Source of the DNA: Hippopus hippopus
Lineage: Eukaryota > Mollusca > Bivalvia > Cardiida > Cardiidae
Direction: 5' to 3'
Length of the DNA: 64,000 nucleotides
NCBI GenBank assembly: GCA_946811185.2
Contig: OX328100.1
Location: 19,394,999-19,458,998 of the forward strand
The number at the start of each line of letters is the position of its first letter. Positions within the stretch are counted from its first letter, which is position 1. A program made the translations under genes and the position numbers. The notes beneath the pieces were generated by a model, which was not told where the DNA came from, made no database searches, and saw nothing but the letters and a program-made list of their open reading frames with translations. Shown here piece by piece: positions 32,859 to 40,755 of this stretch.

Positions 32859-34145
32859 TTAATACACTACGCTCATTTTATTTCCGTCGGACTGGAAGTT
32901 AATTAATCTATCGCAAATAATAACGGCGTATGCCTCCGTGTTCGCGGGCGGATTTTCGCCAAACTTTGCTTTGATTTGGATATCGGTGACCGAATATTTT
33001 AATCTCTCGCTCTGTTTGGAAACGTCGAATAAAAACAAAGGATAGAGGGTTTTATAATCGGAGGGGGCGATGTTAGGGTTTGACACCAATTCATCCATGT
33101 TATAAAACTTAGATCTAAATAAAGCGGTGTCACCGTACGCTCTACTAAATTGGTTCGCGGCGAACGAAAGATTATAGTCAGCCGCGGGATATCTAGTAGA
33201 ATTTAACATGACGTACATATTATTAACGTTTCTATGATCGAATATGGCCGGATTTTGTTCTTGATTACCAGTTTTACTGGTTTGAAAACCGACGATAATA
33301 AAACGCGGTACCTCGGGCGATGATTTAACGGAAAGTCTCCAAGTAAACGTCAATGACTGAGGAACCGAGATAGAGTCGCACTGCCTCATTCTATATCCGA
33401 CCGGTACTTTTTCTTTTCTCTCGATAATTTTATAAAGTTCCATCTTCTCTCCATCCGCGGGTAGCATGTGCGGCACGTACCAAGATATTTTAAGTAAATT
33501 AATTCTACCATCGGCGGGAGCAGCACCATCTCGAAAGACCGCATCATTATCATCATTTCTCGTTAATGTGAGAGTTTGCTTCATTCCGTACAATATCTTA
33601 TCGTAATCGTCGCAAAAACCGAATATATGTTTTAACGGAATTCTGAAACTAAAGGTACCTCTCGGAAGAGGATTATTAATAATATAATTTCTCCTTACGA
33701 CGAAACCGGTGTTCCCAGCACCCGCGTTAGCCGTCGTATCTTTATACCAACATTGATTTAACCCTTGCGATTTAGAAAAATTGTCGGGATATTTTAACAA
33801 ACCGAGCATCGCAGTAGCCTGACCGGGATACAATATAGATTCGATGTCCATACCCGAAAGTTGATACTTAATATTTTTAAAAAGGTACATGAGGCTGTTG
33901 TTTATTAAAGAAATATTGGTGTTTGCGTCGTAAACCGCTCCAGTATCGTTTCTTACTAATTCGCCTATAATAAGTAAATAACTCTCGCTAGGATGCGTAA
34001 AAATATCTTGGGTCTCGATGTTAATCCTAATTTCTCCTCCCGAGTTGTTGAGATTTGTACTGGTGATTGGTTGGTACTCGAAGTGTTCGTACTCGACGAT
34101 ACTATCATCTTTTAGAACTGGTTCGGTTATTTTTAAAATGTTCAT
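32859..34145 (-). CDS. Major capsid protein, double-jelly-roll type
   Basis: A 428-residue intact protein homologous to 6078-7433. Conserved QDIFTHPSESYLLIIGELV, IKYQLSGMDIESILYPGQAT, IPLKHIFGFCDDYDKILYG, SWYVPHMLPADGEK, YPAADYNLSFAANQFSR and DYKTLYPLFLFDVSKQS blocks. I assign it to the hexon-like capsid family of Polinton/adintovirus elements by size, block pattern and position beside the other morphogenesis genes. The start is the ATG after ATTATAAAAT. Confidence 0.7.
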   Translation of the reverse strand: MNILKITEPVLKDDSIVEYEHFEYQPITSTNLNNSGGEIRINIETQDIFTHPSESYLLIIGELVRNDTGAVYDANTNISLINNSLMYLFKNIKYQLSGMDIESILYPGQATAMLGLLKYPDNFSKSQGLNQCWYKDTTANAGAGNTGFVVRRNYIINNPLPRGTFSFRIPLKHIFGFCDDYDKILYGMKQTLTLTRNDDNDAVFRDGAAPADGRINLLKISWYVPHMLPADGEKMELYKIIERKEKVPVGYRMRQCDSISVPQSLTFTWRLSVKSSPEVPRFIIVGFQTSKTGNQEQNPAIFDHRNVNNMYVMLNSTRYPAADYNLSFAANQFSRAYGDTALFRSKFYNMDELVSNPNIAPSDYKTLYPLFLFDVSKQSERLKYSVTDIQIKAKFGENPPANTEAYAVIICDRLINFQSDGNKMSVVY

Positions 34146-34187
34146 ATTTTATAATTATTATTATAATTTTTTAAAAAATAATTATAA

Positions 34188-34535
34188 TTATTCTAACCAA
34201 AGCTGGGGAAAAGGCTTATTTTTACAATCAACGTACACACCTTTAAGCCCAATGACACTCACGGTATATTCTTTAGTTTTAGGATAAACTTTGTTACCGT
34301 ATACGAACGTTACTCGGGGTATACCCCACTTTTCTAAACGTTCATTTACCTTTTTCTCAATCTCTTTCATCTCGGTTATTTTTTCGGGAGATAACTCGAC
34401 AACAGATTTTTTATAATCGTATTTCGTTTCATTAGTTTCGAGGATTTTGCAATCTTTTAGGCTTAAAAACGCGCCTAGTATTTTAATAGAACTAGTACCG
34501 TATTTTTTATAATCTACGTGTTTGAATGTTAACAT
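34188..34535 (-). CDS. Unknown protein with early-type promoter motif (115 aa)
   Basis: Intact and basic, with a central charged helix (VELSPEKITEMKEIEKKVNE) and a beta-rich end (YTVSVIGLKGVYVDCKNK). Not recognised. It has no homologue in element 1. It sits inside the structural block, but its start is preceded at 22 nt by GCTTAACTTAAAAT (34558-34571), as for polB. This hints that it belongs with replication genes rather than virion genes (inference). Confidence 0.55.
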   Translation of the reverse strand: MLTFKHVDYKKYGTSSIKILGAFLSLKDCKILETNETKYDYKKSVVELSPEKITEMKEIEKKVNERLEKWGIPRVTFVYGNKVYPKTKEYTVSVIGLKGVYVDCKNKPFPQLWLE

Positions 34536-34576
34536 TCTTTTTATAAGAATTTTAATTGCTTAACTTAAAATAATTT

Positions 34577-34963
34577 TCATACTACTTTAGTACCCGCTCC
34601 ACCGTTTAATTTTTTAACTAAATCTTGAATAGCGATAGCGCTTCCATCTATTAACGTACTAATGTCTCGCGTTTCGGCTCGCGCCTCGGAAATATCATAT
34701 TTTTGTAAAATTTTCTTCGATTTCGGCGTCAAAGCTTTCGTAACTAAATTTTTCCCCGTTTCTATAGCCGCGCTTTTTCCGACCTCTAAAGCTTTCTTCG
34801 CGCCTTCCTTAGCTACGCTCTTTCCCACATCGAGGGCGGAACTCGCGATCTGTTTAGCGGCGCTACTCGTAAAAAGCCTCGCTAAAAAGTTAGCGATACT
34901 ATCGAAGATTCCGGAACCACCGTACGAATACCTTCTTTTAAATCCGCGTTTTTTAACGATCAT
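34577..34963 (-). CDS. Small Ala/Lys-rich helical virion-module protein (128 aa)
   Basis: Homologue of 5688-6047. Basic N-terminus (KKRGFKRRYSYGGSGIF), hydrophobic segment, then amphipathic repeats of the GKSVAKEGAKKALEVGKSAA kind. The C-terminus is LNGGAGTKVV, where LNGG (119-122) fits an adenain-type cleavage site. The next gene upstream starts only 3 nt from this gene's ATG, so the two are probably coexpressed. Confidence 0.5.
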   Translation of the reverse strand: MIVKKRGFKRRYSYGGSGIFDSIANFLARLFTSSAAKQIASSALDVGKSVAKEGAKKALEVGKSAAIETGKNLVTKALTPKSKKILQKYDISEARAETRDISTLIDGSAIAIQDLVKKLNGGAGTKVV

Positions 34964-34966
34964 ATT

Positions 34967-35815
34967 TTATAATATAGACATTAATTCTTTATAAGCGGTC
35001 GAATTTAAAACGCCTTGCCTTTTTAATTCGTCGCAAATACCTACTAGCTCGTTCCTTACTCCCGTGTTACCCGCCTCTTTACTCGCCAACAGTAGGTCTA
35101 GTCTTTCTAGTAATGCGTTAGGATCAGACGGGATAACAACGGTGATACCCTTTCCTTCATAGAATTTTCTATTATTCCAAATAGATTTAACTACATCTTT
35201 CCATTTATTACCTCTAGAAGATTTAGGACGTTTATTCGTCGGATCGTTGTCGCGATACATGGAGTTGGATTTTACCAACAACTTCGCGTAATTCTCCTTA
35301 TCCTCCCCCGTATAAATATTTTTATCCGGATTTTTAGATACGATTAACTCCCATAGACCGGGGGTACCTCTATATTCCTCATCTCCCATAATAATATCGT
35401 TGTCTCGAATAGTGACCGATTTGTCCCCGATATAAAACCTACCCTTTTTGTGGTATATTCCGTACGTTTTATCGGCTTGATCCTTAGAAGCAAACTTTCT
35501 TAAATAGTTTTCCGCTATTTCGCCGATAAATATCGGATCTTCTTCCGAAGCTTCGATAGAAGGAAAGGCCGGAAAATTAACTCGCGGCAATTGCTCGATA
35601 CCCTCTCTAATAGGTCTAAGTCCCTCAGTAATCTCCCTTGCTGCGGCTTTTTGCGTTTCCGTAACGGGTCTAAAAAACTTCGAAAGATCGGCTTGAAGTT
35701 CCTGTTCACCCGTTCTCTCCGCTAGTAGATTATCCCGAATATTCTTTCTCGTTTCGAGATACTCCTTTACGATTAAGTCCCTTCTCGCGGGATCGGCGAT
35801 TTTTAAAAAAGACAT
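34967..35815 (-). CDS. Conserved virion-module protein of unknown function (282 aa)
   Basis: Homologue of the 384-aa protein at 4521-5675, sharing MSFLKIADPARRDLIVKEY, a FFRPVTETQKA block and the C-terminal ASKEAGNTGVRNELVGICDELKR. It lacks the acidic run and most of the Ser/Lys/Pro linker of the longer form. A central segment (YGIYHKKGRFYIGDKSVTI) looks beta-rich and matches the corresponding part of the longer protein. Function unknown; probably an internal capsid component. Confidence 0.55.
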   Translation of the reverse strand: MSFLKIADPARRDLIVKEYLETRKNIRDNLLAERTGEQELQADLSKFFRPVTETQKAAAREITEGLRPIREGIEQLPRVNFPAFPSIEASEEDPIFIGEIAENYLRKFASKDQADKTYGIYHKKGRFYIGDKSVTIRDNDIIMGDEEYRGTPGLWELIVSKNPDKNIYTGEDKENYAKLLVKSNSMYRDNDPTNKRPKSSRGNKWKDVVKSIWNNRKFYEGKGITVVIPSDPNALLERLDLLLASKEAGNTGVRNELVGICDELKRQGVLNSTAYKELMSIL

Positions 35816-36011
35816 TTTTTATATATTATAATTTTTTTAACGCAGTTTTCGACGCAGTTTTTAACGCAGTTTTCGACGCAGTTTTTAACGCAGTTTTCGA
35901 CGCAGTTTTTCGATGTAGTCCTATATGCACAAAATATATATATTTTTTTTAAACAGAATATATATTTCTCAACTCGTTTCGTAACTAAAGTTGCACGAAA
36001 AATTTATTTTT
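35816..36011. promoter_or_regulatory. Iteron spacer: six 12-bp repeats plus AT palindrome
   Basis: At 35839-35914 ACGCAGTTTTCG and ACGCAGTTTTTA alternate, giving three 24-bp units. They are followed by an AT-rich inverted tract (about 35932-35970). It occupies the same spacer as the iterons at 4402-4497 in element 1, although the repeat sequence differs. Confidence 0.6.
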
Positions 36012-36647
36012 CTAGGCACGATTCTTTTCCACCAACCTCGGAAAGGACTCACGCGCCTCTTGCCTCCCTCTCTCGATTAAACTTTCTTCGTTTTCGGTAG
36101 ATTTCTTAATTTTCGTTCTTATCTCCTCCTTCATTTTCTTATACTTATCTCGTTCTACCATGATAAGTTTAAATTCTTCGTCCGACACCTAATTGTCGAT
36201 TAAAGCTTTAGATACGTGCGAAGCGATTGTATCGAGCTTAGCATCAGCCGCCATTCGAATCTTTCGATGTTTTTCCACCTCGGTCGTCGATTTCCTTACC
36301 GCGTATTTGCCTATTATCGAAAGAAGCCCGGTTGCAGCGGCTACTACTTCTAACGCTATGACGGCCGGAATAGCTACGACGGTAGATAGTAAACCGATTC
36401 CGCCTACTCCCGAAGCCATGGTTGTCGTGACCAAAACCGTGTCGACGTTGTCAACGATTCTCGCGGCTCTAAAATATTTTTTAGCTAAGGCGTCTCTTTC
36501 CCGAATTTCGTTCTCGAGAAACTCTCGTACTTCGGATATTTTTTGTAAACGGTAGGAGTGGCCTCCGTCATCTATAGGTGGAGCACTCGGCTCCGACAGA
36601 GGAGGATATAATTTTTTAGAAGGATGTTCTTGATCCGTTTCTGTCAT
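36012..36647 (-). pseudogene. PSAP-containing membrane protein, nonsense-interrupted
   Basis: Starts at the ATG at 36647 (TCTATAAAA just upstream); a longer frame to 36695 exists but the extra 16 residues are not conserved. Residues 13-17 are LYPPL and 20-23 PSAP; then GGHSYRLQKISEVRE, a charged helix and a long hydrophobic segment (about residues 60-105). A TAG at 36189-36191 stops the frame. The same frame then continues open with sequence homologous to the C-terminus of 3633-4304 and ends at 36012-36014. The interruption removes the last third. Confidence 0.6.
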
Positions 36648-36670
36648 TTTTTTTATAGAAATAATATTTT

Positions 36671-37042
36671 TTACGCCAGATATTTTAGGTAGCAAAATAA
36701 CTCGCCCTCGGGTATTTCGATAGGTTTCCCGGAGAAATTATAAATATAGACTAAGATATCGTCGACCTTATTATCGAGATGCATTCCATTAAGAATGGTT
36801 AAACTATCTTTCCATTTATTACTAACGGATATCGCTACAACTCCTCGCGTAGATATATAACCGAATCCTAGCGAAAGTCTCGCGCCATCACGAGGAGGAA
36901 TCTTGATAGTTACTTGCGAGTATATTTTCCATTTTATAGGGTCTTGTTTTAAGGGAGGATACCTTACTGAATGAGGTTTCCAAAATATAGTTTTATGTCG
37001 AGTAGCAATATTAGGTTTTATACCGAATTTATGAATATCCAT
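36671..37042 (-). CDS. dUTPase-fold protein 1 (123 aa), probably non-catalytic
   Basis: Homologue of 3240-3623. ARLSLGFGYISTRGVVAISVSNKW, then ILNGMHLDNKVDDILVYIYNF and IPEGELFCYLKY follow the trimeric dUTPase strand pattern. The tyrosine of catalytic motif 3 and the C-terminal P-loop-like motif 5 are absent. It is 9 nt from its paralogue upstream. The shared N-terminal WKPHSVRYPP/WLPFPDLDYPP block is specific to this group. Confidence 0.45.
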   Translation of the reverse strand: MDIHKFGIKPNIATRHKTIFWKPHSVRYPPLKQDPIKWKIYSQVTIKIPPRDGARLSLGFGYISTRGVVAISVSNKWKDSLTILNGMHLDNKVDDILVYIYNFSGKPIEIPEGELFCYLKYLA

Positions 37043-37051
37043 TTTTTATTA

Positions 37052-37531
37052 TTATATTATATTATCGTAATATCCGTAGTTTTCGCGAAAAGTGCCTTTA
37101 TAATATACGACGAGAAATAATAGTTCGCCTCTCGAGATAGTAATAGTTTTATGGGAAATATTTTTTATAATCGTCGTTATATCTTCACCCCCTATCCTAG
37201 AAAATCCTCCGAATGTGCGTACATGACTGTTTCTTATACCTCTTAAGATTAAAGATCTATCGAGTAGAACTCGTAAATTATCGTAAAAATCGAGTAAATT
37301 ATCGTGATAATCCTTATCATCGCATGTCGATGTAACGAGCCCGAGACCGAGCTGAAGTTTTACGGCATCATCGGGTTTTAGTTTTATTTCTTGTTGCGAA
37401 TATATTTTCCATCCATGACTCCCAACTCGCGTAGGTGGGTAATCTAAATCTGGAAAAGGAAGCCACACTACCGTGTCGGTAACATTTTCGTGCGTTTTAT
37501 TTTCTTTAAAAATATTAGCTTTGCTTAACAT
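37052..37531 (-). CDS. dUTPase-fold protein 2 (159 aa), tandem paralogue
   Basis: Same order as its neighbour: TVVWLPFPDLDYPPTRVG, KIYSQQEIKLKPDDAVKLQLGLG, and a C-terminal TTIIKNISHKTITISRGELLFLVVY. A 30-residue insertion (CDDKDYHDNLLDFYDNL) sits where a loop would be. Element 1 has only one copy, so this is a lineage-specific duplication. No catalytic dUTPase motif is retained. Confidence 0.4.
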   Translation of the reverse strand: MLSKANIFKENKTHENVTDTVVWLPFPDLDYPPTRVGSHGWKIYSQQEIKLKPDDAVKLQLGLGLVTSTCDDKDYHDNLLDFYDNLRVLLDRSLILRGIRNSHVRTFGGFSRIGGEDITTIIKNISHKTITISRGELLFLVVYYKGTFRENYGYYDNII

Positions 37532-37571
37532 TTTTATATAGTAAATATTTTTTTTTTTAAAAATTTTTTTT

Positions 37572-38156
37572 TTATAATATAGCGCCTAAAATAGGGATAT
37601 TAGCGAATGGACTATTAGGCCCGAGCAAAAGTCCTCTTCCGTCGTAAATCTTTCCTCCTCGCTTTAAATACAGACCATCGCCGAAAGAGTTTAATCCTTT
37701 ACCTTTATGCGGCTTTAAGTATAATCCGCATCCATCGGTTTCAACTTGACAAACGTTTCCTCCTTTTTTAAGATAAAGGCCCGACCCCATCGCTTTTTGT
37801 ACGCCCGTTTGAGCTAATCCGGAAAGAGCGCCGACGCCTAAAGCCGGTAGAACGGTTTTCGCGAGCATCGGTAAAGGTCTAGCGGCCAACCCGGCCAACA
37901 TTCCGAGAAAACCTCCCTCTATTTTCACGTTATATTTAAGTTGTTTCGCGGACATTTTAATCGTGAGACCCTTACCGTCCTCATAGGCTTTAGCTATTTT
38001 TCTCGCTTGAGAATCGGTTAACAATAAAACGTCATTACCTCATAAATCTTCGTGGCCTAAACGAATACTTACCGGACAACCGGCTTTAACGGCGTGTTGA
38101 AGCTTTTGCTTTTGTCCTTCCGATATATTTACTTTTACGTTAGTACTATAACTCAT
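37572..38156 (-). pseudogene. Protein-X-like glycine-rich protein, nonsense-interrupted
   Basis: Starts at the ATG at 38156 (ATTATATAAA just upstream) and aligns with 2598-3224. An in-frame TGA at 38040-38042 (codon 39) interrupts it; the frame is open on both sides. Downstream are IEGG (a possible adenain site) leading into a GGFLGML hydrophobic segment, then the repeats GSGLYLKKGG, GCGLYLKPH, GDGLYLKRGG and GRGLLLG. Translation could restart only at a non-ATG codon or the methionine near 37955. Confidence 0.6.
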
Positions 38157-38177
38157 TTTATATAATTATTTTTTTAT

Positions 38178-38951
38178 TTATCTCGCTTCTCTAATATGAA
38201 ACCTAATCGTTAAATTTTCGCCTCTAAGATTTAGTAAATTACCGTCTTGATCCGTAATACTTACCTCTAGGTTATGTATTTCGTCTAACGTTATCGTTAG
38301 GTATACTAAACTAACTGGCGACTCGATTATCTTATATCCGGGTGCAACATCCGGGAAAAAAGAATAAAAAACGTTTTTCGTCGTACCATTAAGGTAACTT
38401 CCCGAAATAATATCTATGCTAACGAGCAAACTGTTTATACTAAGAATGTTCACTACGTTCTCAGACTCGTGAAACCCTCGTATATATTTAGCGCTAGTAA
38501 ATCCTAGTACTTTGGCGATGGAGCCCGGTTGATTGAAATCTACTCGATAGCCATTTTCCAGAGTAAGAACGGACTTTAAGGTATTGGTGTTCGCGGACAT
38601 GTTAATATAGTACCCTTCGTTAACTTCGTCGTAATGGCCCCTTTTTCTCATTTCCTGATGAATGGTATCATTAATGTCAGCGAGGTCGTAACTTCCTTCG
38701 GGTATTTTTATTTTAACCCACGAATTACCGTCGTCCGGAGAATAAACGAATACGTTGTTCGTTTCATCGATATTTAGAAAAGAGTAGTAAGTTTCGAGGT
38801 TTACTAAAGCTATTTCGTACACTTTATCCTTTTCCAGCTGAATGGGAGGATTAAACCTCGTTCTAAAGCGCGTCTCGTTGTCGCTTACTATAATTTGAAA
38901 CGACGTTTTATGTTCCGTATTTTTTACGATTCGTTTTAAAAGTTCTTCCAT
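38178..38951 (-). CDS. Penton-like minor capsid protein
   Basis: A 257-residue intact homologue of 1804-2529. Shared: NLETYYSFLNIDETNNVF, SPDDGNSWVKIKIPEGSY, NTLKSVLTLENGY, FFPDVAPGYKIIESP and LRGENLTIRFHIRE. Size and the final block fit the single-jelly-roll penton of Polinton/adintovirus elements. Its start lies downstream of a TATTTATAAA motif. Confidence 0.6.
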   Translation of the reverse strand: MEELLKRIVKNTEHKTSFQIIVSDNETRFRTRFNPPIQLEKDKVYEIALVNLETYYSFLNIDETNNVFVYSPDDGNSWVKIKIPEGSYDLADINDTIHQEMRKRGHYDEVNEGYYINMSANTNTLKSVLTLENGYRVDFNQPGSIAKVLGFTSAKYIRGFHESENVVNILSINSLLVSIDIISGSYLNGTTKNVFYSFFPDVAPGYKIIESPVSLVYLTITLDEIHNLEVSITDQDGNLLNLRGENLTIRFHIREAR

Positions 38952-38963
38952 TTTATAAATATT

Positions 38964-39395
38964 TTATAATTTAAAATTCTCGATAGCGATAGTATAAAAT
39001 TCTTCTAACCCATCTTTCGCGCTATTTTCGAAACTATAGATATAATCGGTAAAAAATTCTATCATGTCGTCTTCATCGATCTCCCCGTAAGTTTTACACG
39101 CGGAGGTAATATCAATAATAAAATATACGTTGAAATAAAAATCGTACAACAATTTTACGGTTCTAATTTCGTGGCTCATTCCTCGTATGATACCCAATCG
39201 TTCTTCTAAGTAATCTATTAATATTTTTACTAAATACTTTTTCTCGTAGCTTTCGGGAATAACGTAATTTCTTATTACTATTTGTTCTATTATCATTTTT
39301 AAATTATGTCTCGTAAAACCTTTCGCGTTTCTTTCTAGATCGGATTTTAATCTTAGAAAAATTAATTCGCAATTATCTCTATATTTCTCTAACAT
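38964..39395 (-). CDS. Unknown protein (143 aa)
   Basis: An intact alpha-helical protein with many charged residues (YRDNCELIFLRLKSDLERN start) and an acidic DEDDMIEFF segment around residue 110. No recognised family and no homologue in element 1. It lies between ATPase and penton genes. The upstream region contains an AAGTTAAGTTAA run related to the motif before polB. Confidence 0.45.
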   Translation of the reverse strand: MLEKYRDNCELIFLRLKSDLERNAKGFTRHNLKMIIEQIVIRNYVIPESYEKKYLVKILIDYLEERLGIIRGMSHEIRTVKLLYDFYFNVYFIIDITSACKTYGEIDEDDMIEFFTDYIYSFENSAKDGLEEFYTIAIENFKL

Positions 39396-39441
39396 TCTCT
39401 TTTTTTTTTATAACGAAAATAATTTTTTTAACTTAACTTTA

Positions 39442-40224
39442 TTATACCAATTTAGGCACGTAAAAATTGTCAAAACCGTTTCTATACTTCCCACCATGTT
39501 TTTTACTGGTTAAATCGATGATAGCGAAACCGTGCGGTCTTTCCCACGTCTTTTTACAAAATTCTCTAAATTCGTCCTTCGACATATCGTCGCCTACGTG
39601 ATCATTATAGATATGATTAACGTTTTTTAGGTCTTGTCGGAAAAGGCAAATAAAATTAGCGTTTTCTCTAATAGTTTGTCTCGGTAGTCTAAAATAATTT
39701 TGCGAGAGGTAAAAACAGTCAACATTACTATGCCTTCCTCGAACGTAATAACACTCGCATTTATTTTGCCTTTCTAAAAGTAAATCGTCAAAAATCATCA
39801 AATTTTTATTTTCCGAGTTTAACTCTTTCGGATCGGGAACATCGCTCGCATTTTCGAAGAAGTTGCAATCTATATTCGATTTATTTTTAATCGTTTTAGT
39901 CCATTCTTTGACTAAAGCCGTTGGTTCAACGTCTAGTTCTTGTATCTCATTACGCGCGTTAAACAACCTTAAGATACATTCTTTCGGTAGTTTTTCTTCG
40001 AAGGCCTTTTTTAGTATTCGGTATTCGGGTTGAAAAAGACTTTTTCCGAAGACGCTCAAATCGTTGTAGTCGAGCCAACCGGGCCTAAGCAAAAGGTTTA
40101 ACAATAAAGTAGTTTTGCCGCATCCCGATTTGCCTATAATTAAACCTCTAATACTTCTCGGTAAAAGGGAGTGATTAAATCTCCTCGATAGTCCTTCATT
40201 CCACGATAAATTTATAATATCCAT
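39442..40224 (-). CDS. A32-like genome-packaging ATPase
   Basis: A 260-residue intact FtsK/HerA-superfamily ATPase. Walker A GKSGCGKTT (31-39), Walker B LMIFDD (142-147) and the downstream polar motif FYLSQN (171-176), followed by an arginine-rich FICLFRQD segment. Length and motif order match the viral DNA-packaging ATPases of Polintons, adintoviruses and nucleocytoplasmic large DNA viruses. It would pump the genome into the capsid made by MCP and penton. Its start faces the PLA2 gene across 34 bp. Confidence 0.88.
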   Translation of the reverse strand: MDIINLSWNEGLSRRFNHSLLPRSIRGLIIGKSGCGKTTLLLNLLLRPGWLDYNDLSVFGKSLFQPEYRILKKAFEEKLPKECILRLFNARNEIQELDVEPTALVKEWTKTIKNKSNIDCNFFENASDVPDPKELNSENKNLMIFDDLLLERQNKCECYYVRGRHSNVDCFYLSQNYFRLPRQTIRENANFICLFRQDLKNVNHIYNDHVGDDMSKDEFREFCKKTWERPHGFAIIDLTSKKHGGKYRNGFDNFYVPKLV

Positions 40225-40258
40225 TTTATATAAGATTTTTTTAAAATTTTTATATAAA
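40225..40258. promoter_or_regulatory. 34-bp bidirectional start region
   Basis: Between the divergent ATGs of ATPase and PLA2. Each start is directly preceded by TATATAAA on its own strand, so the spacer is nearly symmetric. It is too short for two conventional Pol II promoters with long leaders. Confidence 0.5.
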
Positions 40259-40755
40259 ATGTATTGCGTTAAATGTAAAAAACGTACTGATACGATTAAT
40301 ATAACTCACGCCGTTAGTAGAAATAACAGGAATATGAAACGCGGAACATGCGCGATTTGCGGAACGACTAAAACCCAATTTGTTAAGACAGCGAGGGAAG
40401 AATCGATACTAAATAAAGTTATAAACAACATGCCTTTCGAAATGCATCTCCCCGGTCATAATTTTACGGGACCCGGCACTAAATTAAAGGAAAGACTCAA
40501 TCCGGATTTGACGCCGAAGAAGTGGAGTAAACCGATAAACCGCGTCGATAAAGCCGCTTATCATCACGATGTTTGCTATCTTAAGCACGATGACACTGCC
40601 ACGAGAAACGCGATTTGCGATAAGAATATGTTAACGGAGTTAGAAGTATTTACAATCCTACTATTAGGGAAAAGATGGAAAGGGGGTTGGTAAGTAAACT
40701 CATTGGAACGAAAATGCAATTCGGAATGGGAGTTGAAAAAAAACTTTCGAGATGA
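40259..40755 (+). pseudogene. Zinc-ribbon phospholipase A2, frameshifted near the 3' end
   Basis: N-terminal zinc ribbon with C3/C6 and C31/C34 (YCVKC...CAICG), then a phospholipase A2 domain with calcium loop GPGT (71-74) and the catalytic HHDVCY pair (H103, D104), as in parvovirus-type PLA2 domains and Polinton/adintovirus PLA2 proteins. The conserved frame stops at 40691-40693. However, a second frame open from about 40675 continues to a TGA at 40753-40755 that overlaps the integrase ATG (ATGA). This suggests a frameshift at about 40665-40690. The role is probably endosomal membrane disruption during entry (family knowledge). The catalytic core is intact. Confidence 0.65.

Noticed and set aside
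36671..37042. Functional dUTPase
   Set aside because: The motif-3 tyrosine and motif 5 are missing; only the fold pattern is retained.
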